From: Streptomyces bluensis
Lineage (GTDB): Bacteria; Actinomycetota; Actinomycetes; Streptomycetales; Streptomycetaceae
Direction of reading: 5' to 3'
Length of the DNA: 64,000 bases
Assembly (NCBI RefSeq): GCF_014650715.1
Contig: NZ_BMVM01000017.1
Location: 1-64,000, forward strand
Numbering within the stretch: position 1 is the first letter of the stretch; each line of letters begins with the position of its first letter. Shown here piece by piece: positions 1-8,032 of the stretch. Both the position numbers and the translations under genes were made by a program. The notes beneath the pieces were generated by a model. The model searched no databases. It worked only from the letters and a program-made list of their open reading frames with translations, and was not told the DNA's origin.

Positions 1-615
1 TTCTCGCGTTCCGACATGTCCAGGAGGCTGAGGAGTTGGTCGCGCAACAAGTCGGGGGGTAGAGCCGGCCCGGGGGTACAAGGCGGATTCGTCGATCACT
101 GTGCGCAGTTCGGTGGGGCCCGCCGGCCTGGTGAGGATCTCCTTGCGGGCTTGCCGCACCTGCACCAGCGCCGTTGCGGTCTTCTGGGTTGCGGCACGGG
201 GAGAGCTGGAGATGATCGCGTGTGCGTAGGCCGGGGTCTGTAGCAAGGCCGGGATGAGCTGCGGGAAGTAGGCGCGGATCATTACGGCTTCCGACTCCAG
301 GGCGATGATGTCCGCATAGGCCTGTGGCAGGACATCAGCGTAGGCGGCCCACCAAGCGCGGTACCCGGAGTTGATGATGCGGGTTACCTCGCCGATGGTC
401 TCGGCATCGGTGATGCCGTACTCGTGCAGCAGTGTTGAGACCTCCTCTGTCCTGATCTGATATTGGCCGGTTTCAACACGGCTGAGACGTGTGTTCTCCC
501 ATCCGAGAATGCCAGCAGCTTGGGCGAGCGTCCGCCCGGATGTCTTCCGGTACTGGCGAAGCAAGCCCCCAAGTCGCCGTCTGATGACCGGCGGTGGCGT
601 ATGCGCAGCGACCAT
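1..615 (-). pseudogene. XRE-family regulator with DUF5753-type C-terminus, left-truncated and apparently frameshifted
   Basis: Read on the minus strand from ATG at 615-613. The N-terminus is a lambda-repressor-type HTH (RRRLGGLLRQYRK, then LAQAAGILGWENTRLSRVETG at about residues 15-50). It is followed by the sequence of the DUF5753/Scr1-like family (around YRAWWAAYAD, and LESEAVMIRAYFPQLIPALL). These proteins regulate neighbouring small genes in streptomycetes. The frame is open to the window edge, but after about residue 180 the good coding sequence (DLLRDQLLSLLDMSERE) lies in another frame; one surplus base in the G-runs at 55-76 (four or five G would restore phase) explains this. It is a real frameshift or a homopolymer sequencing error. 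The gene diverges from the small operon starting at 848. Confidence 0.75.
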
Positions 616-628
616 GTGCGGATTCTGG

Positions 629-706
629 CACAACGTTGCGGTTCAAGGAGGGGAGTTACGACGAGAACGTACGTACACCCCTGCGGCTTCCTCTCACAAT
701 GTTGCG
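629..706. promoter_or_regulatory. Divergent regulatory region with a repeated near-palindrome
   Basis: The sequence CACAACGTTGCG at 629-640 recurs as CACAATGTTGCG at 695-706; each copy is nearly its own reverse complement. They lie between the divergent XRE gene and the operon at 848, so they are candidate operators for the XRE protein. An alternating ACGTACGTAC stretch sits between them at about 667-676. No clear -10/-35 pair could be assigned; the area around 705-740 is relatively AT-rich. Confidence 0.4.
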
Positions 707-847
707 AACTAACCGCAGATTAGAGCAAGGTAGAAGCAAGGCCCGTGAGTGCTCGTCAGATCACGGTCTGTTGATCACGCACGGTTCGTGCGGGCGCGTC
801 CCGGATGCGCCCCCTCAAGACCACCGCCCGCGAACAGAGGCGCCGCG

Positions 848-1036
848 ATGACCCCACCGTCTCCCCAGAAGCAGCTCAGCACGACGAGCACTGCTCGGAA
901 CACAAGCTCAGCCGCCATCGCCTGTGCACGGCCGATAGACGTGCGGGCCCGTCCCTTCGCCAAGCGCAACGACGACCCGGCCCACGGGGACGCCGAAAAG
1001 CTGCGGACAAACGTCGAGCTCGGGGGTGCGGAGTGA
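848..1036 (+). CDS. Small hypothetical protein (62 aa), first gene of the XRE-linked operon
   Basis: ATG at 848 lies 8 bases after a GAGG at 836-839, and the frame closes at TGA 1034-1036. The stop overlaps the GTG of the next gene in a GTGA, typical of translational coupling. The product is rich in Thr, Ser, Ala and Arg, has no membrane segment and no motif that I recognise. Small unknown proteins of this kind are common next to DUF5753-type XRE regulators. The coupling supports its being real; its function is unknown. Confidence 0.5.
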   Translation: MTPPSPQKQLSTTSTARNTSSAAIACARPIDVRARPFAKRNDDPAHGDAEKLRTNVELGGAE

Positions 1037-1479
1037 CGATGCCTGTCGTTCGCCCGGCCGCGACCGGCCACCCCGGCTACAACGTCACCAAGCCAGCCGT
1101 GCCCGAGACCGTGGAGGAAGCGCGACGGCTCACGCGACAGGCCATGTGCCTCTGGGATCTGGAAGAGCAGACGGAGACCGCCGCATTGCTGATCTCCGAA
1201 CTCGTCACGAACGCCATCACCCACACCGCCAGCAACAGCATCCGCCTCATCGTCGCCCGGCCCGCACCCACCCGGGTGTGGCTGGCAGTCGTCGACAGAG
1301 CGCCTGGCCATGTGCCCCAACTGCGATCCGTGGAGGCCGAGTCGGAGTCAGGCCGAGGCCTGCGACTGGTGGACGCCATTGCCAATCGCTGGGGCTACGA
1401 CGTACTGGGCTCCCACTCGACGCGCGGCCCGTGGGGCAAACGCTGCTGGGCTGAGCTGCGCGTGGAGAGCACCCGATGA
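1033..1479 (+). CDS. ATP-binding protein, HATPase_c_2 (anti-sigma/RsbW-like) family
   Basis: The 148-aa product has the small GHKL fold of serine-kinase anti-sigma proteins: an N-box (ELVTNAITH at about residues 57-65), a degenerate G1 region (VVDRAPG) and a C-terminal GRGLRLVDAIANRWGY. Such proteins bind ATP and either phosphorylate an anti-anti-sigma factor or hold a regulator by direct binding; in streptomycetes they often accompany XRE/DUF5753 genes. GTG 1033 is preferred because it overlaps the preceding stop (GTGA). ATG 1039 has a better-spaced GGAG at 1029-1032 and is a close alternative. The downstream gene overlaps by ATGA. Confidence 0.8.
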   Translation: MTMPVVRPAATGHPGYNVTKPAVPETVEEARRLTRQAMCLWDLEEQTETAALLISELVTNAITHTASNSIRLIVARPAPTRVWLAVVDRAPGHVPQLRSVEAESESGRGLRLVDAIANRWGYDVLGSHSTRGPWGKRCWAELRVESTR

Positions 1480-1985
1480 GTGCCCACAAATACCGCACCA
1501 TCACACCGACGAGGACACCACCGATGTCGCCCCGATCCGCCCCGGACGACACACTCGCGATCTCCGCCGTGCAGGCTCCGGCCCCGACGCGGGACCCTGG
1601 CCAGTCGATGTGCTGGACCTGGCCTGCCTCAGCCCATCTGACGGAGCAGGTCATGCACACCGTGACGGAATGCTTCATGGCGTGGGGCCTTAGCACGTCC
1701 GTCGCCGATCTCCTCGGCGACCTGGCCGCCGAGCTCGCGTCCGGCATCCCGGACAGTCCCTACGTTGCGGTGGCCGTCACCCTGACCGATACCCAGGCGA
1801 CGCTCAGCGCGAGAACGACAGCCGACTCTATGACTGCCGAGGCCCAGGCCCGCGGCGCCTGGCCGACAGCACAACGCGCTCGGCACCGTAGGCCTCTTTG
1901 CCCCACTACGTGGGGACTGCACGGCGAAGTCGGTAACTCGGATACATACGCAGTGATCAACTTCGCTCGAAGAACCCGCCCCTAG
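1476..1985 (+). CDS. Hypothetical protein, possible degenerate HATPase-like partner (169 aa)
   Basis: It starts at ATG 1476, overlapping the preceding stop by four bases, so it is in the same operon. The central part (MHTVTECFMAWGLSTSVADLLGDLAAELA, read loosely) resembles the first helices of the small HATPase proteins, including the position where they carry the ELVTNA box, but the ATP-binding residues are absent. The first 50 residues are Pro/Thr-rich and the last 40 are Arg-rich. It could be a non-enzymatic partner of the ATP-binding protein or a decaying paralogue. The family is not recognised with confidence. Confidence 0.5.
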   Translation: MSAHKYRTITPTRTPPMSPRSAPDDTLAISAVQAPAPTRDPGQSMCWTWPASAHLTEQVMHTVTECFMAWGLSTSVADLLGDLAAELASGIPDSPYVAVAVTLTDTQATLSARTTADSMTAEAQARGAWPTAQRARHRRPLCPTTWGLHGEVGNSDTYAVINFARRTRP

Positions 1986-1988
1986 ACC

Positions 1989-2064
1989 CGCTGGTCCGCG
2001 CTCCCCCCGTCGCGGAGACCAGCGGTGTGCCCCGTCCGGCGGGTGAGGGAGCCGGGCGGGGCAC
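1989..2064 (+). terminator. Two tandem terminator hairpins after the XRE-linked operon
   Basis: The first hairpin pairs CGCTGGTC (1989-1996) with GACCAGCG (2017-2024), and the inner CGCG segments also pair. The second pairs GTGCCCCGTCCGGC (2027-2040) with GCCGGGCGGGGCAC (2051-2064), with one G-T wobble. They begin 3 bases after the stop at 1985. Neither has a T-tract, as usual in high-GC actinobacteria. Confidence 0.7.
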
Positions 2065-2145
2065 TGCATACCAGCCCCTCCTTGACCACGCCCCGGTAGA
2101 CCGTGCCCGACTTGTAGCCCGACCGCTTCACCCGAGCTTCCGAAG

Positions 2146-2600
2146 CGGATTCTCCCGACGGAGTTCGATGAGCTGCGGCTGGTCGCCGACTACATCCACC
2201 GCGCAGACAACGTCGACGGTGGCGGGGGCCGCCTGCTGGGCGACTTCGCGAGCCGCTCGATGGAGTGGGCCGTGCGGCTGCTCTTCGTCGACTACCTACA
2301 GCAGCTCCGGCCCGAACTCCTCAGCCATGTGCCCGGCGGAGGCCAGCGACTGGTGCTGCGTGCCCGAACGGGTTTTCCTTCCTCGCCCGCCAGGCGATCC
2401 GGCTCGGTGATCCCGACGAGGGCCTGACGTACGCGGACAAGGGCCTCGTACGCTCCGACCGGGTGCAGCACGATCGCCTTCCCGCCGATGGCTCGCCCGC
2501 GTCCGAACTCGTCCTCGGTCATGCCCCGCCGGAATCCGTGCCGTCGCCCTGCAACCCGGCCGCCCCGGCCGTGCGTACAGGTCCCGTAGGTCGCATCCGC
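2146..2600 (+). pseudogene. Decayed coding region, probably fragments of a regulator
   Basis: No intact gene fits the 646 bases between the hairpins and the sigma factor. A frame beginning near 2146 reads convincingly as protein (LPTEFDELRLVADYIHRADN, then LLGDFASRSMEWAVRLLF) but has no start and stops at 2425-2427. The coding signal then moves to another forward frame at about 2365-2450 (FLARQAIRLGDPDEGL, then TYADKGLVRSDR), which resembles the TPR repeats of Streptomyces XRE/TPR regulators. A minus-strand frame at 2292-2522 (76 codons) could alternatively be a short gene. I interpret the stretch as a frameshifted remnant; the parent family is not established. Confidence 0.35.
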
Positions 2601-2710
2601 TCACCGCTCACCGAGTGATCAACCTACGTACTCAGTAAGGCAGTTGTGCTACCGCGACCGCTGGTGCCGCGTTCCGCGCAACCGAGTTCCCGAACGGAAG
2701 GACCGCTCAC

Positions 2711-3784
2711 GTGCTCCCCGCACACGACGTGCTGCCCGCCCCGCACGACTTCGCCGCGTACGCCCGGACGAACTGGCCCCGGCTGGTCATGACGGCGCGG
2801 CTCCTCACCGATGATCCCGGTGAGACGGAGGAACTGGCTCGGCGAACGCTGGTGCTGACGTATGCGCGGTGGCGCCGTGTTCCGCGCGACGACGCGGACT
2901 TCCATGTGCGGCGCGCCCTGGTGAAGGGCCACCTGCGCGGGCTGCGCGGACGGCAGGCCGCGCGACGGCGGGCCGTACTGGTGCTGCGGCTGTGGGAGGG
3001 CATGGCCGACGTGGAGATCGCCCAGTTGCTGGGCTGCTCGGTGGGCGCGGTGCGCGCTCACGCCAAACGCGGTGTGAGGGAGGCCGGCGCCGACGCCGGG
3101 CGACTGCGGGAGAGGTACGCCCGTGCCGTCGAGGACATCGTCCCGTCCGAGGTTCCGCTGGCCGGCATCGAGGCGTCGGGCCGCGCCCTGCGGCGGCGCC
3201 GCCTCGCCGCGGCCTCGGCCGCCTGCGCGGCGCTGCTCACCCCGGCCGCCCTCCTCACCGCGGGCGGTATCGGAGGCGGCGGGACGGACGGGACGTCCGG
3301 AGGTGGTGCGGGAGGTGCCGCGCGCCGGGCGGAGAGTCCGGTACGGGTCGTGGCGCTGGGCGAGCGGGTGTCCGCCGTGCCGGGGGTGCGGATGTGGCTG
3401 ACGGCCGACGGCGGGCACTGGTCGGCTTCGAAAGGGCGTCACCACGTCCAGCGACTGACCGACAGCGGTCTCCCGCTCGACGAACCGGGCGTCTCCGCGC
3501 GGGTGGGATACGTGCGGGACAGGTTCTTCCTGTCGGGCCTTTACCGCGGCCTGCGCGGCGATCCGGGCCGCGTCGAGGTGAGAACCCCCACCGGCACGAT
3601 CACCGCGTCCGTCCTCACCTTGGCGGGCAGTCCGGGCTGGGGCATCTGGTACGCGAACACTCCGCTGTCCGGGAAGGACGTGAAGACGCTGCTCGCCGGC
3701 GGCCGGAGCGAGCAGAACGTGACGGCGTACGACGCCTCGGGCAAGGTCGCCGCGCGGTCGGGGATCGAGGTGGGGCTGGTATGA
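2711..3784 (+). CDS. SigE-family sigma factor with C-terminal membrane anchor and extracytoplasmic domain
   Basis: GTG 2711 is preceded by GGAAGGA at 2695-2701. Residues about 10-80 fit sigma region 2 (FAAYARTNWPRLVMTARLLT) and residues 85-120 fit region 4 (RRAVLVLRLWEGMADVEIAQ, then LLGCSVGAVRAHAKRG). This is the SigE-family ECF-type arrangement that directs RNA polymerase to envelope-stress promoters. Unlike a free sigma factor of about 170 aa, the protein has 357 aa: a hydrophobic Ala/Leu segment at about 167-190 follows an Arg-rich stretch, then about 150 residues likely lie outside the cell. It may be a membrane-held sigma factor or a fusion of sigma and anti-sigma-like parts. It overlaps the GT51 gene by ATGA. 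Confidence 0.8.
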   Translation: MLPAHDVLPAPHDFAAYARTNWPRLVMTARLLTDDPGETEELARRTLVLTYARWRRVPRDDADFHVRRALVKGHLRGLRGRQAARRRAVLVLRLWEGMADVEIAQLLGCSVGAVRAHAKRGVREAGADAGRLRERYARAVEDIVPSEVPLAGIEASGRALRRRRLAAASAACAALLTPAALLTAGGIGGGGTDGTSGGGAGGAARRAESPVRVVALGERVSAVPGVRMWLTADGGHWSASKGRHHVQRLTDSGLPLDEPGVSARVGYVRDRFFLSGLYRGLRGDPGRVEVRTPTGTITASVLTLAGSPGWGIWYANTPLSGKDVKTLLAGGRSEQNVTAYDASGKVAARSGIEVGLV

Positions 3785-5541
3785 GTGGGGCTGGTACGGG
3801 CGGGGCCGGTACCAGCGGGACGGACGAGTTCCGACTGGCGCGTGTGGCGCGGCGCCTGGGGAAGCGGATGCGGCCTGTGTCCCGGCACGGCGGGCGCACT
3901 CCGCTCCGGGTCCGCTTCCGGCGTACCCGGGGGCGGCGTCTGCGGCGGCTGTTCCTCGCCGTCCTCGCGCTGATCGGGACGCTGTGTGCGGCGGCCGTCG
4001 TGGCGTACGAACTGACGGCCATTCCCGAGCCGCACCCCGAGACCATCACCCAGAGCACCGTGTTCCTCGACTCGAAGGGCGCCTACCTGGGCCGGCGCGG
4101 ACCGGTCGACCGGCAGGACGTTCCGTTGTCCGACGTCCCCCTCCACGTCCAGGAGGCGGTGATCGCCGCGGAGAACCGCTCCTTCCGTACGGACAGCGGG
4201 ATCTCACCCCGGGCGATCACGCGGGCCGCGCTGGCGGCGGTCACCGGCGGCGAGCAGCAGGGCGGCTCCACCATCACCCAGCAGTATGTGAAGAACGCGC
4301 TGCTGAGCCCGGAGCGGTCACTGTCACGCAAGGCGCGCGAGGCGCTCATCGCGATCAAGCTGGACCGCACCAGGAGCAAGGACGAGATCCTCAGGGGATA
4401 TCTGAACACCGTGTACTTCGGCCGTGGCGCCGCCGGAATCCAGTCCGCCGCACGCAACTACTTCGGCGTGGACGCCGATGACCTGACGGTCTCGCAGGGC
4501 GCGGCGCTGGCGTCCATCGTCAACATCCCCTCGTACTACGAGAAGGCGGGCTCCGACCCGAAGGTGACCGCGAAGCTGGAGGACCGCTGGGAGTGGGTAC
4601 TCGACGCGATGGCCGCGAGCGGGAGCATCACGGCGAAGCAGCGGGCCGCGGCGCGTTTCCCGGCGTTCCGGTTCTATCCGCCGGGTGAGACCGAGGGGCA
4701 GCGGCAGTATCTGATCGACATCGCCGCGAAAGAGGCCGCAGACCGGCTCGGCATCACCGACGACCAGCTGGCGAGCGGCGGCTACACCGTGTCGACCACC
4801 TTCGACCTGACGCTGCAGGACACCACCACCCAACAGGTCGACGCCCCGTCCGGCGGCAAAGGCGTCCGGGTGCACACCGCCGTCGTGGGGATGGTGCCCG
4901 GCGACGGGGCGGTGCGGCTGCTGTACGGGGGCTCGGACTACGCGCGGCAGCCGTTCAACGACGCGGTGAGCGGTGCGGTGGAGGCGGGCACGGCACTGGA
5001 GCCGTTCAGCGAGATGCGGCCCGGCGAGCCGCTGCGCCGGCTGCTGAGGACGGCGGCGCCGACCCCGCTGGGCCTGGCGTCGGCGTACGCGACGGTGGCG
5101 GCGAACGGGATGCATGCGGCCCCGTACACCGTCGCCCGCATCACACAGGAGGGGCGCACCGTCTACCAGGCGAAGCCCGACGTACGGCGCGCCCTGAACC
5201 AGAAGGAGGCGTTCCTCGCGGCCGACCGGGCCGGAACCGGGCCGGCGCCCGTCGCCATCGGCTCCGCCGCGCCGCAGAGGTTCTTCACTGGCGGGGCGGG
5301 GGGCGGGACCACACGGCGGACCGTGTGGACGACCGGGTACGACAGCCGGCTCGCCGTGACGGTCGCGCTGTTCGCCGACCGGCCGGGCGACAAGAAGGGG
5401 ACGACGGTGCCCGCGCAGCTGCCGAACGAGCCGTCACCGAAGGAGTTCGCGGAGACGACGGCGATCGGGATCTGGGAGGCGGCCACGGGGGATGACACGG
5501 GGGCTGCCGTGCGACCGGCTTCCCCCGCGGAGGTGGGATGA
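3781..5541 (+). CDS. GT51 peptidoglycan glycosyltransferase with degenerate transpeptidase domain (class A PBP-like)
   Basis: The start ATG 3781 overlaps the sigma-factor stop. A basic cytoplasmic tail and one membrane anchor (about residues 55-80) precede a well-kept GT51 domain: AAENRSF with the catalytic Glu near residue 131, GGSTITQQYVKNALL near 161, and KDEILRGYLNTVYFGRG. The enzyme should polymerise lipid II outside the membrane. The penicillin-binding half is broken down. Where class A PBPs have the SxxK serine, this protein reads AGTALEPF (about residue 402), a long segment including the SxN motif is missing, and GGAGGGTTRRT stands where KTGT would be. About 240 residues remain of the usual 350-400. 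A glycosyltransferase-only role, co-expressed with the adjacent sigma factor, is inferred. Confidence 0.85.
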   Translation: MSGAGTGGAGTSGTDEFRLARVARRLGKRMRPVSRHGGRTPLRVRFRRTRGRRLRRLFLAVLALIGTLCAAAVVAYELTAIPEPHPETITQSTVFLDSKGAYLGRRGPVDRQDVPLSDVPLHVQEAVIAAENRSFRTDSGISPRAITRAALAAVTGGEQQGGSTITQQYVKNALLSPERSLSRKAREALIAIKLDRTRSKDEILRGYLNTVYFGRGAAGIQSAARNYFGVDADDLTVSQGAALASIVNIPSYYEKAGSDPKVTAKLEDRWEWVLDAMAASGSITAKQRAAARFPAFRFYPPGETEGQRQYLIDIAAKEAADRLGITDDQLASGGYTVSTTFDLTLQDTTTQQVDAPSGGKGVRVHTAVVGMVPGDGAVRLLYGGSDYARQPFNDAVSGAVEAGTALEPFSEMRPGEPLRRLLRTAAPTPLGLASAYATVAANGMHAAPYTVARITQEGRTVYQAKPDVRRALNQKEAFLAADRAGTGPAPVAIGSAAPQRFFTGGAGGGTTRRTVWTTGYDSRLAVTVALFADRPGDKKGTTVPAQLPNEPSPKEFAETTAIGIWEAATGDDTGAAVRPASPAEVG

Positions 5542-5546
5542 GCGCG

Positions 5547-5650
5547 TCAGACGGGGGACCGGGGCGTGCGGAGGGGGGCGCCGACGCGGTGCAGTTCCCG
5601 GAGTGCCTCGCGGTACGAGCGCAGCAGTCCCGTTTCGTGGTAGTCGACCC
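5547..5650 (-). pseudogene. C-terminal remnant of an unidentified minus-strand gene
   Basis: On the minus strand a frame ending at TGA (5549-5547) reads APWVDYHETGLLRSYREALR followed by ELHRVGAP, with good codon bias and protein-like composition for about 35 residues. It has no start and abuts the point where the P450 reading frame becomes recognisable (about 5650). It looks like the tail of a gene joined in inverted orientation to the truncated P450. The parent gene was not recognised. Confidence 0.3.
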
Positions 5651-6622
5651 ATGGGGCCGCCCGACGACCAGCAGAGCTCACCGGCACCGCCGGGCTTCTT
5701 CCTCCTGATGGACCCTCCCGATCACACCCGGTACCGCAGGCTGCTGACCGGCCAGTTCACCGTGCGCCGGATGAAGGCCCTGGAACCGCGGATCGCCGCC
5801 ATCGTCGCCGACCACCTGGACGCCATGGCCGCGGCCGGGCCTCCGGCCGATCTGGTCCAGGAGTTCGCGCTGCCCATCCCCTCCCTGGTCATCTGCGAGC
5901 TGCTCGGGGTGCCCTACGCCGACCGGGCCGGCTTCCAGCGCGACTCCGTCCTGCTGATCAGCTTCGACCTGCCGGAGAAGGACCGGGAGGCCGCCATGCG
6001 CCGGATGACGGCGTACCTCGGCGACCTCACGGCACACAAGCGCACGCACTCGGCCGACGACCTGCTCAGCGGCCTCGCCACCCACCCGGAACTGACCGAC
6101 ACCGAGATCGCCGGGATGGCCTCGCTCCTGCTCCTCGCCGGACACGAGACCACCGCGAACATGCTCGCCCTGGGCACCTACGCGCTCCTGCGGAACCCCG
6201 CCCAACTGGAAGCGGTGCGCGAGCCCGCGACGGTCGGCGCGGCGGTCGAGGAACTGCTGCGCCACCTCAGCATCGTCTTCGTCGTCGTACGCACCGCACG
6301 CGAGGACGTCGAGGTCGAGGGCCGGCCGATCAGGGCGGGCGAGTCCGTGACGGTCTCGCTGGCGGCGGCCAACCGCGATCCGCGGCACTTCCCGGCCGCC
6401 GACCGGCTCGACGTCGCGGGCGGCCGCATGGGACACCTCGCCTTCGGCCACGGCGTCCACCAGTGCCTGGGACAGCAACTCGCCCGGACGGAAATGCGCC
6501 TGGCCTACCCGGCACTGCTGCGACGGTTCCCCGCCCTGCGCCTCGCCGTCCCTCCGGAACAGGTACCGCTGCGCGTCGGCACCACGATCCACGGCGTCAC
6601 CCGTCTCCCCGTCACCTGGTGA
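5651..6622 (+). pseudogene. Cytochrome P450 lacking its N-terminus
   Basis: The frame contains the P450 C-terminal two-thirds: the oxygen-binding I-helix (LLLLAGHETTAN), the ExxR of the K-helix (EELLR) and the heme-cysteine loop FGHGVHQCLG. Homology begins around GPPDDQQSSPAPPGFF, equivalent to roughly residue 75-90 of a normal 400-residue bacterial P450, so helices A and B' and part of the substrate pocket are missing. The first usable start is ATG 5651 (323 aa) without a good ribosome site. The upstream DNA reads as the end of another gene on the other strand, so a rearrangement removed the 5' end. The product is probably non-functional. No ferredoxin gene is nearby. Confidence 0.7.
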
Positions 6623-6799
6623 GTCCCCCGGGTGAGTCACCAGGCGAGTCCCCCGGTGAGGAGCGGCGCGGCGCATGGACGAAGGCAGGGCCCGTCGAGG
6701 GTGGTACTTCGCGTGTCGATGACGGTCAGGGTTGCGGGCACATGAGATGACTTCTACCAGTTCGTCCCGTCGGGACCCGTACTGGACAGGAGCACCTGC

Positions 6800-7969
6800 A
6801 TGGCATCACAGGCAACGGCCCGTCGATCCCGCCGCGGCATGCGACGGATGACGGCGGTCGTGCTGACCCTCGGCACGGTCGGCGCGCTCGCCGGCGCGTC
6901 GCCCGGGGCGGAGCACACGCAGCGCACGACCCGTCACGGCTTCGTGGAGCGCGACCTCGTCTCCGACATCCCGGGCAGGGCGGAGACGACCGACCCGAAC
7001 CTGGTCAACCCCTGGGGGCTGGTCCGCAAGAACAACGGCGCGATCCTCGTGTCGAACAACGGCTCCGACACGGCCACGGCGTACTCGGGCGCCCTGGACA
7101 ACCAGCCGGTCAACAACACCGGGCTGGTCGTGAAGTTCCCCGCGGGCGCCGCTCCGGACGGGGTGGTACGCAACGACACCGACACCTTCCGCTTCAGCGC
7201 CGGCGGCAAGTCCGGTCCCGCACGGTTCCTCTTCTCCTCGGAGAGCGGCTCCCTGTTCGCGTTCAACCCGGACGTGAGCCCGAACGCCATCCAGGTCGCT
7301 TTCGAGCCCAGCGACGGCACGAACGCCGTCTTCAAGGGCCTGGCGCTGGTGCCCGGCAAGAAGAAGGGCAAGGAGGACAACAAGAAGCAGGACAAGAAGC
7401 ACGAGAAGCCGCGCATCCTCGTCGCGAACTTCCGTGACGCCCGCGTCGACAGCTTCGACACGAACTTCAAGCTGCTGCCGCCCGACGGCCGGTTCCAGGA
7501 CCCGAGCCTGCCCGCCGGATTCGCACCGTTCGGCATCAAGACGATCGGCGACAAGGTCTTCGTGACATACGCCCTCCAGGACGCCGCCAAGCACGACGAC
7601 GTCGCCGGTCCGGGCAACGGCTTCATCAACGTGTTCAGCACCGAGGGCAAGCTGCTCAAGCGCTTCGCGAGCCGTGGTGTGCTCAACTCGCCCTGGGGCC
7701 TCGAAACGGCGCCCAAGGGATTCGGGCAGTTCGCCGGTGACCTGCTCGTCGGCAACTTCGGAGACGGCCGCATCCACGCCTTCGACCTGAAGACGGGCCG
7801 GTTCGAGGGCACCGTGACGAACCCCGCCGGGAACCCGATCGTGATCCCCGGCCTGTGGGGGCTGCAACGCGGCACCGACCAGTCCGGTGGCAGGCGCACC
7901 GTCTGGTTCGCCGCGGGGATCGAAGACGAGGCACACGGACTGCTCGGAACCCTGCGCGCCGCGGGATGA
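6800..7969 (+). CDS. TIGR03118 family secreted protein, beta-propeller-like
   Basis: ATG 6800 has AGGAG at 6787-6791. The first 35 residues are a Sec-type signal: Arg-rich start, then VVLTLGTVGALAGASPGAEH. The mature part opens with LVSDIPGRAETTDPNLVNPW, the hallmark of TIGR03118 proteins, and continues with NHL/YVTN-like repeats (ILVSNNGSDTATAYSG; PWGLETAPKGFGQFAGDLLV; GDGRIHAFDLKTGRF), as expected of an extracellular beta-propeller. A Lys-rich insertion (KKKGKEDNKKQDKKHEK, about residues 190-207) interrupts the fold and is probably a surface loop. Members' function is not established. It is monocistronic and faces the AraC gene, with a terminator between them. Confidence 0.8.
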   Translation: MASQATARRSRRGMRRMTAVVLTLGTVGALAGASPGAEHTQRTTRHGFVERDLVSDIPGRAETTDPNLVNPWGLVRKNNGAILVSNNGSDTATAYSGALDNQPVNNTGLVVKFPAGAAPDGVVRNDTDTFRFSAGGKSGPARFLFSSESGSLFAFNPDVSPNAIQVAFEPSDGTNAVFKGLALVPGKKKGKEDNKKQDKKHEKPRILVANFRDARVDSFDTNFKLLPPDGRFQDPSLPAGFAPFGIKTIGDKVFVTYALQDAAKHDDVAGPGNGFINVFSTEGKLLKRFASRGVLNSPWGLETAPKGFGQFAGDLLVGNFGDGRIHAFDLKTGRFEGTVTNPAGNPIVIPGLWGLQRGTDQSGGRRTVWFAAGIEDEAHGLLGTLRAAG

Positions 7970-7989
7970 CCCCTCGTCACCGCACCTCG

Positions 7990-8026
7990 GGTGCCCGCCG
8001 GGCGGCCACACCGCCGGGCGGGCACC
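7990..8026. terminator. Hairpin between convergent genes
   Basis: GGTGCCCGCCGGGCGG (7990-8005) pairs with CCGCCGGGCGGGCACC (8011-8026) with one internal mismatch and a 5-base loop. It lies just past the stop at 7969 and just before the end of the AraC gene, so it can serve both strands. Confidence 0.7.
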
Positions 8027-8032
8027 GGGTAC

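Noticed and set aside
2869..3780. N-terminal extension of the GT51 open frame back to 2869
   Set aside because: The extension overlaps the sigma factor in another frame and is Arg/Gly-rich nonsense; ATG 3781 in an ATGA overlap gives a normal membrane-anchored protein.
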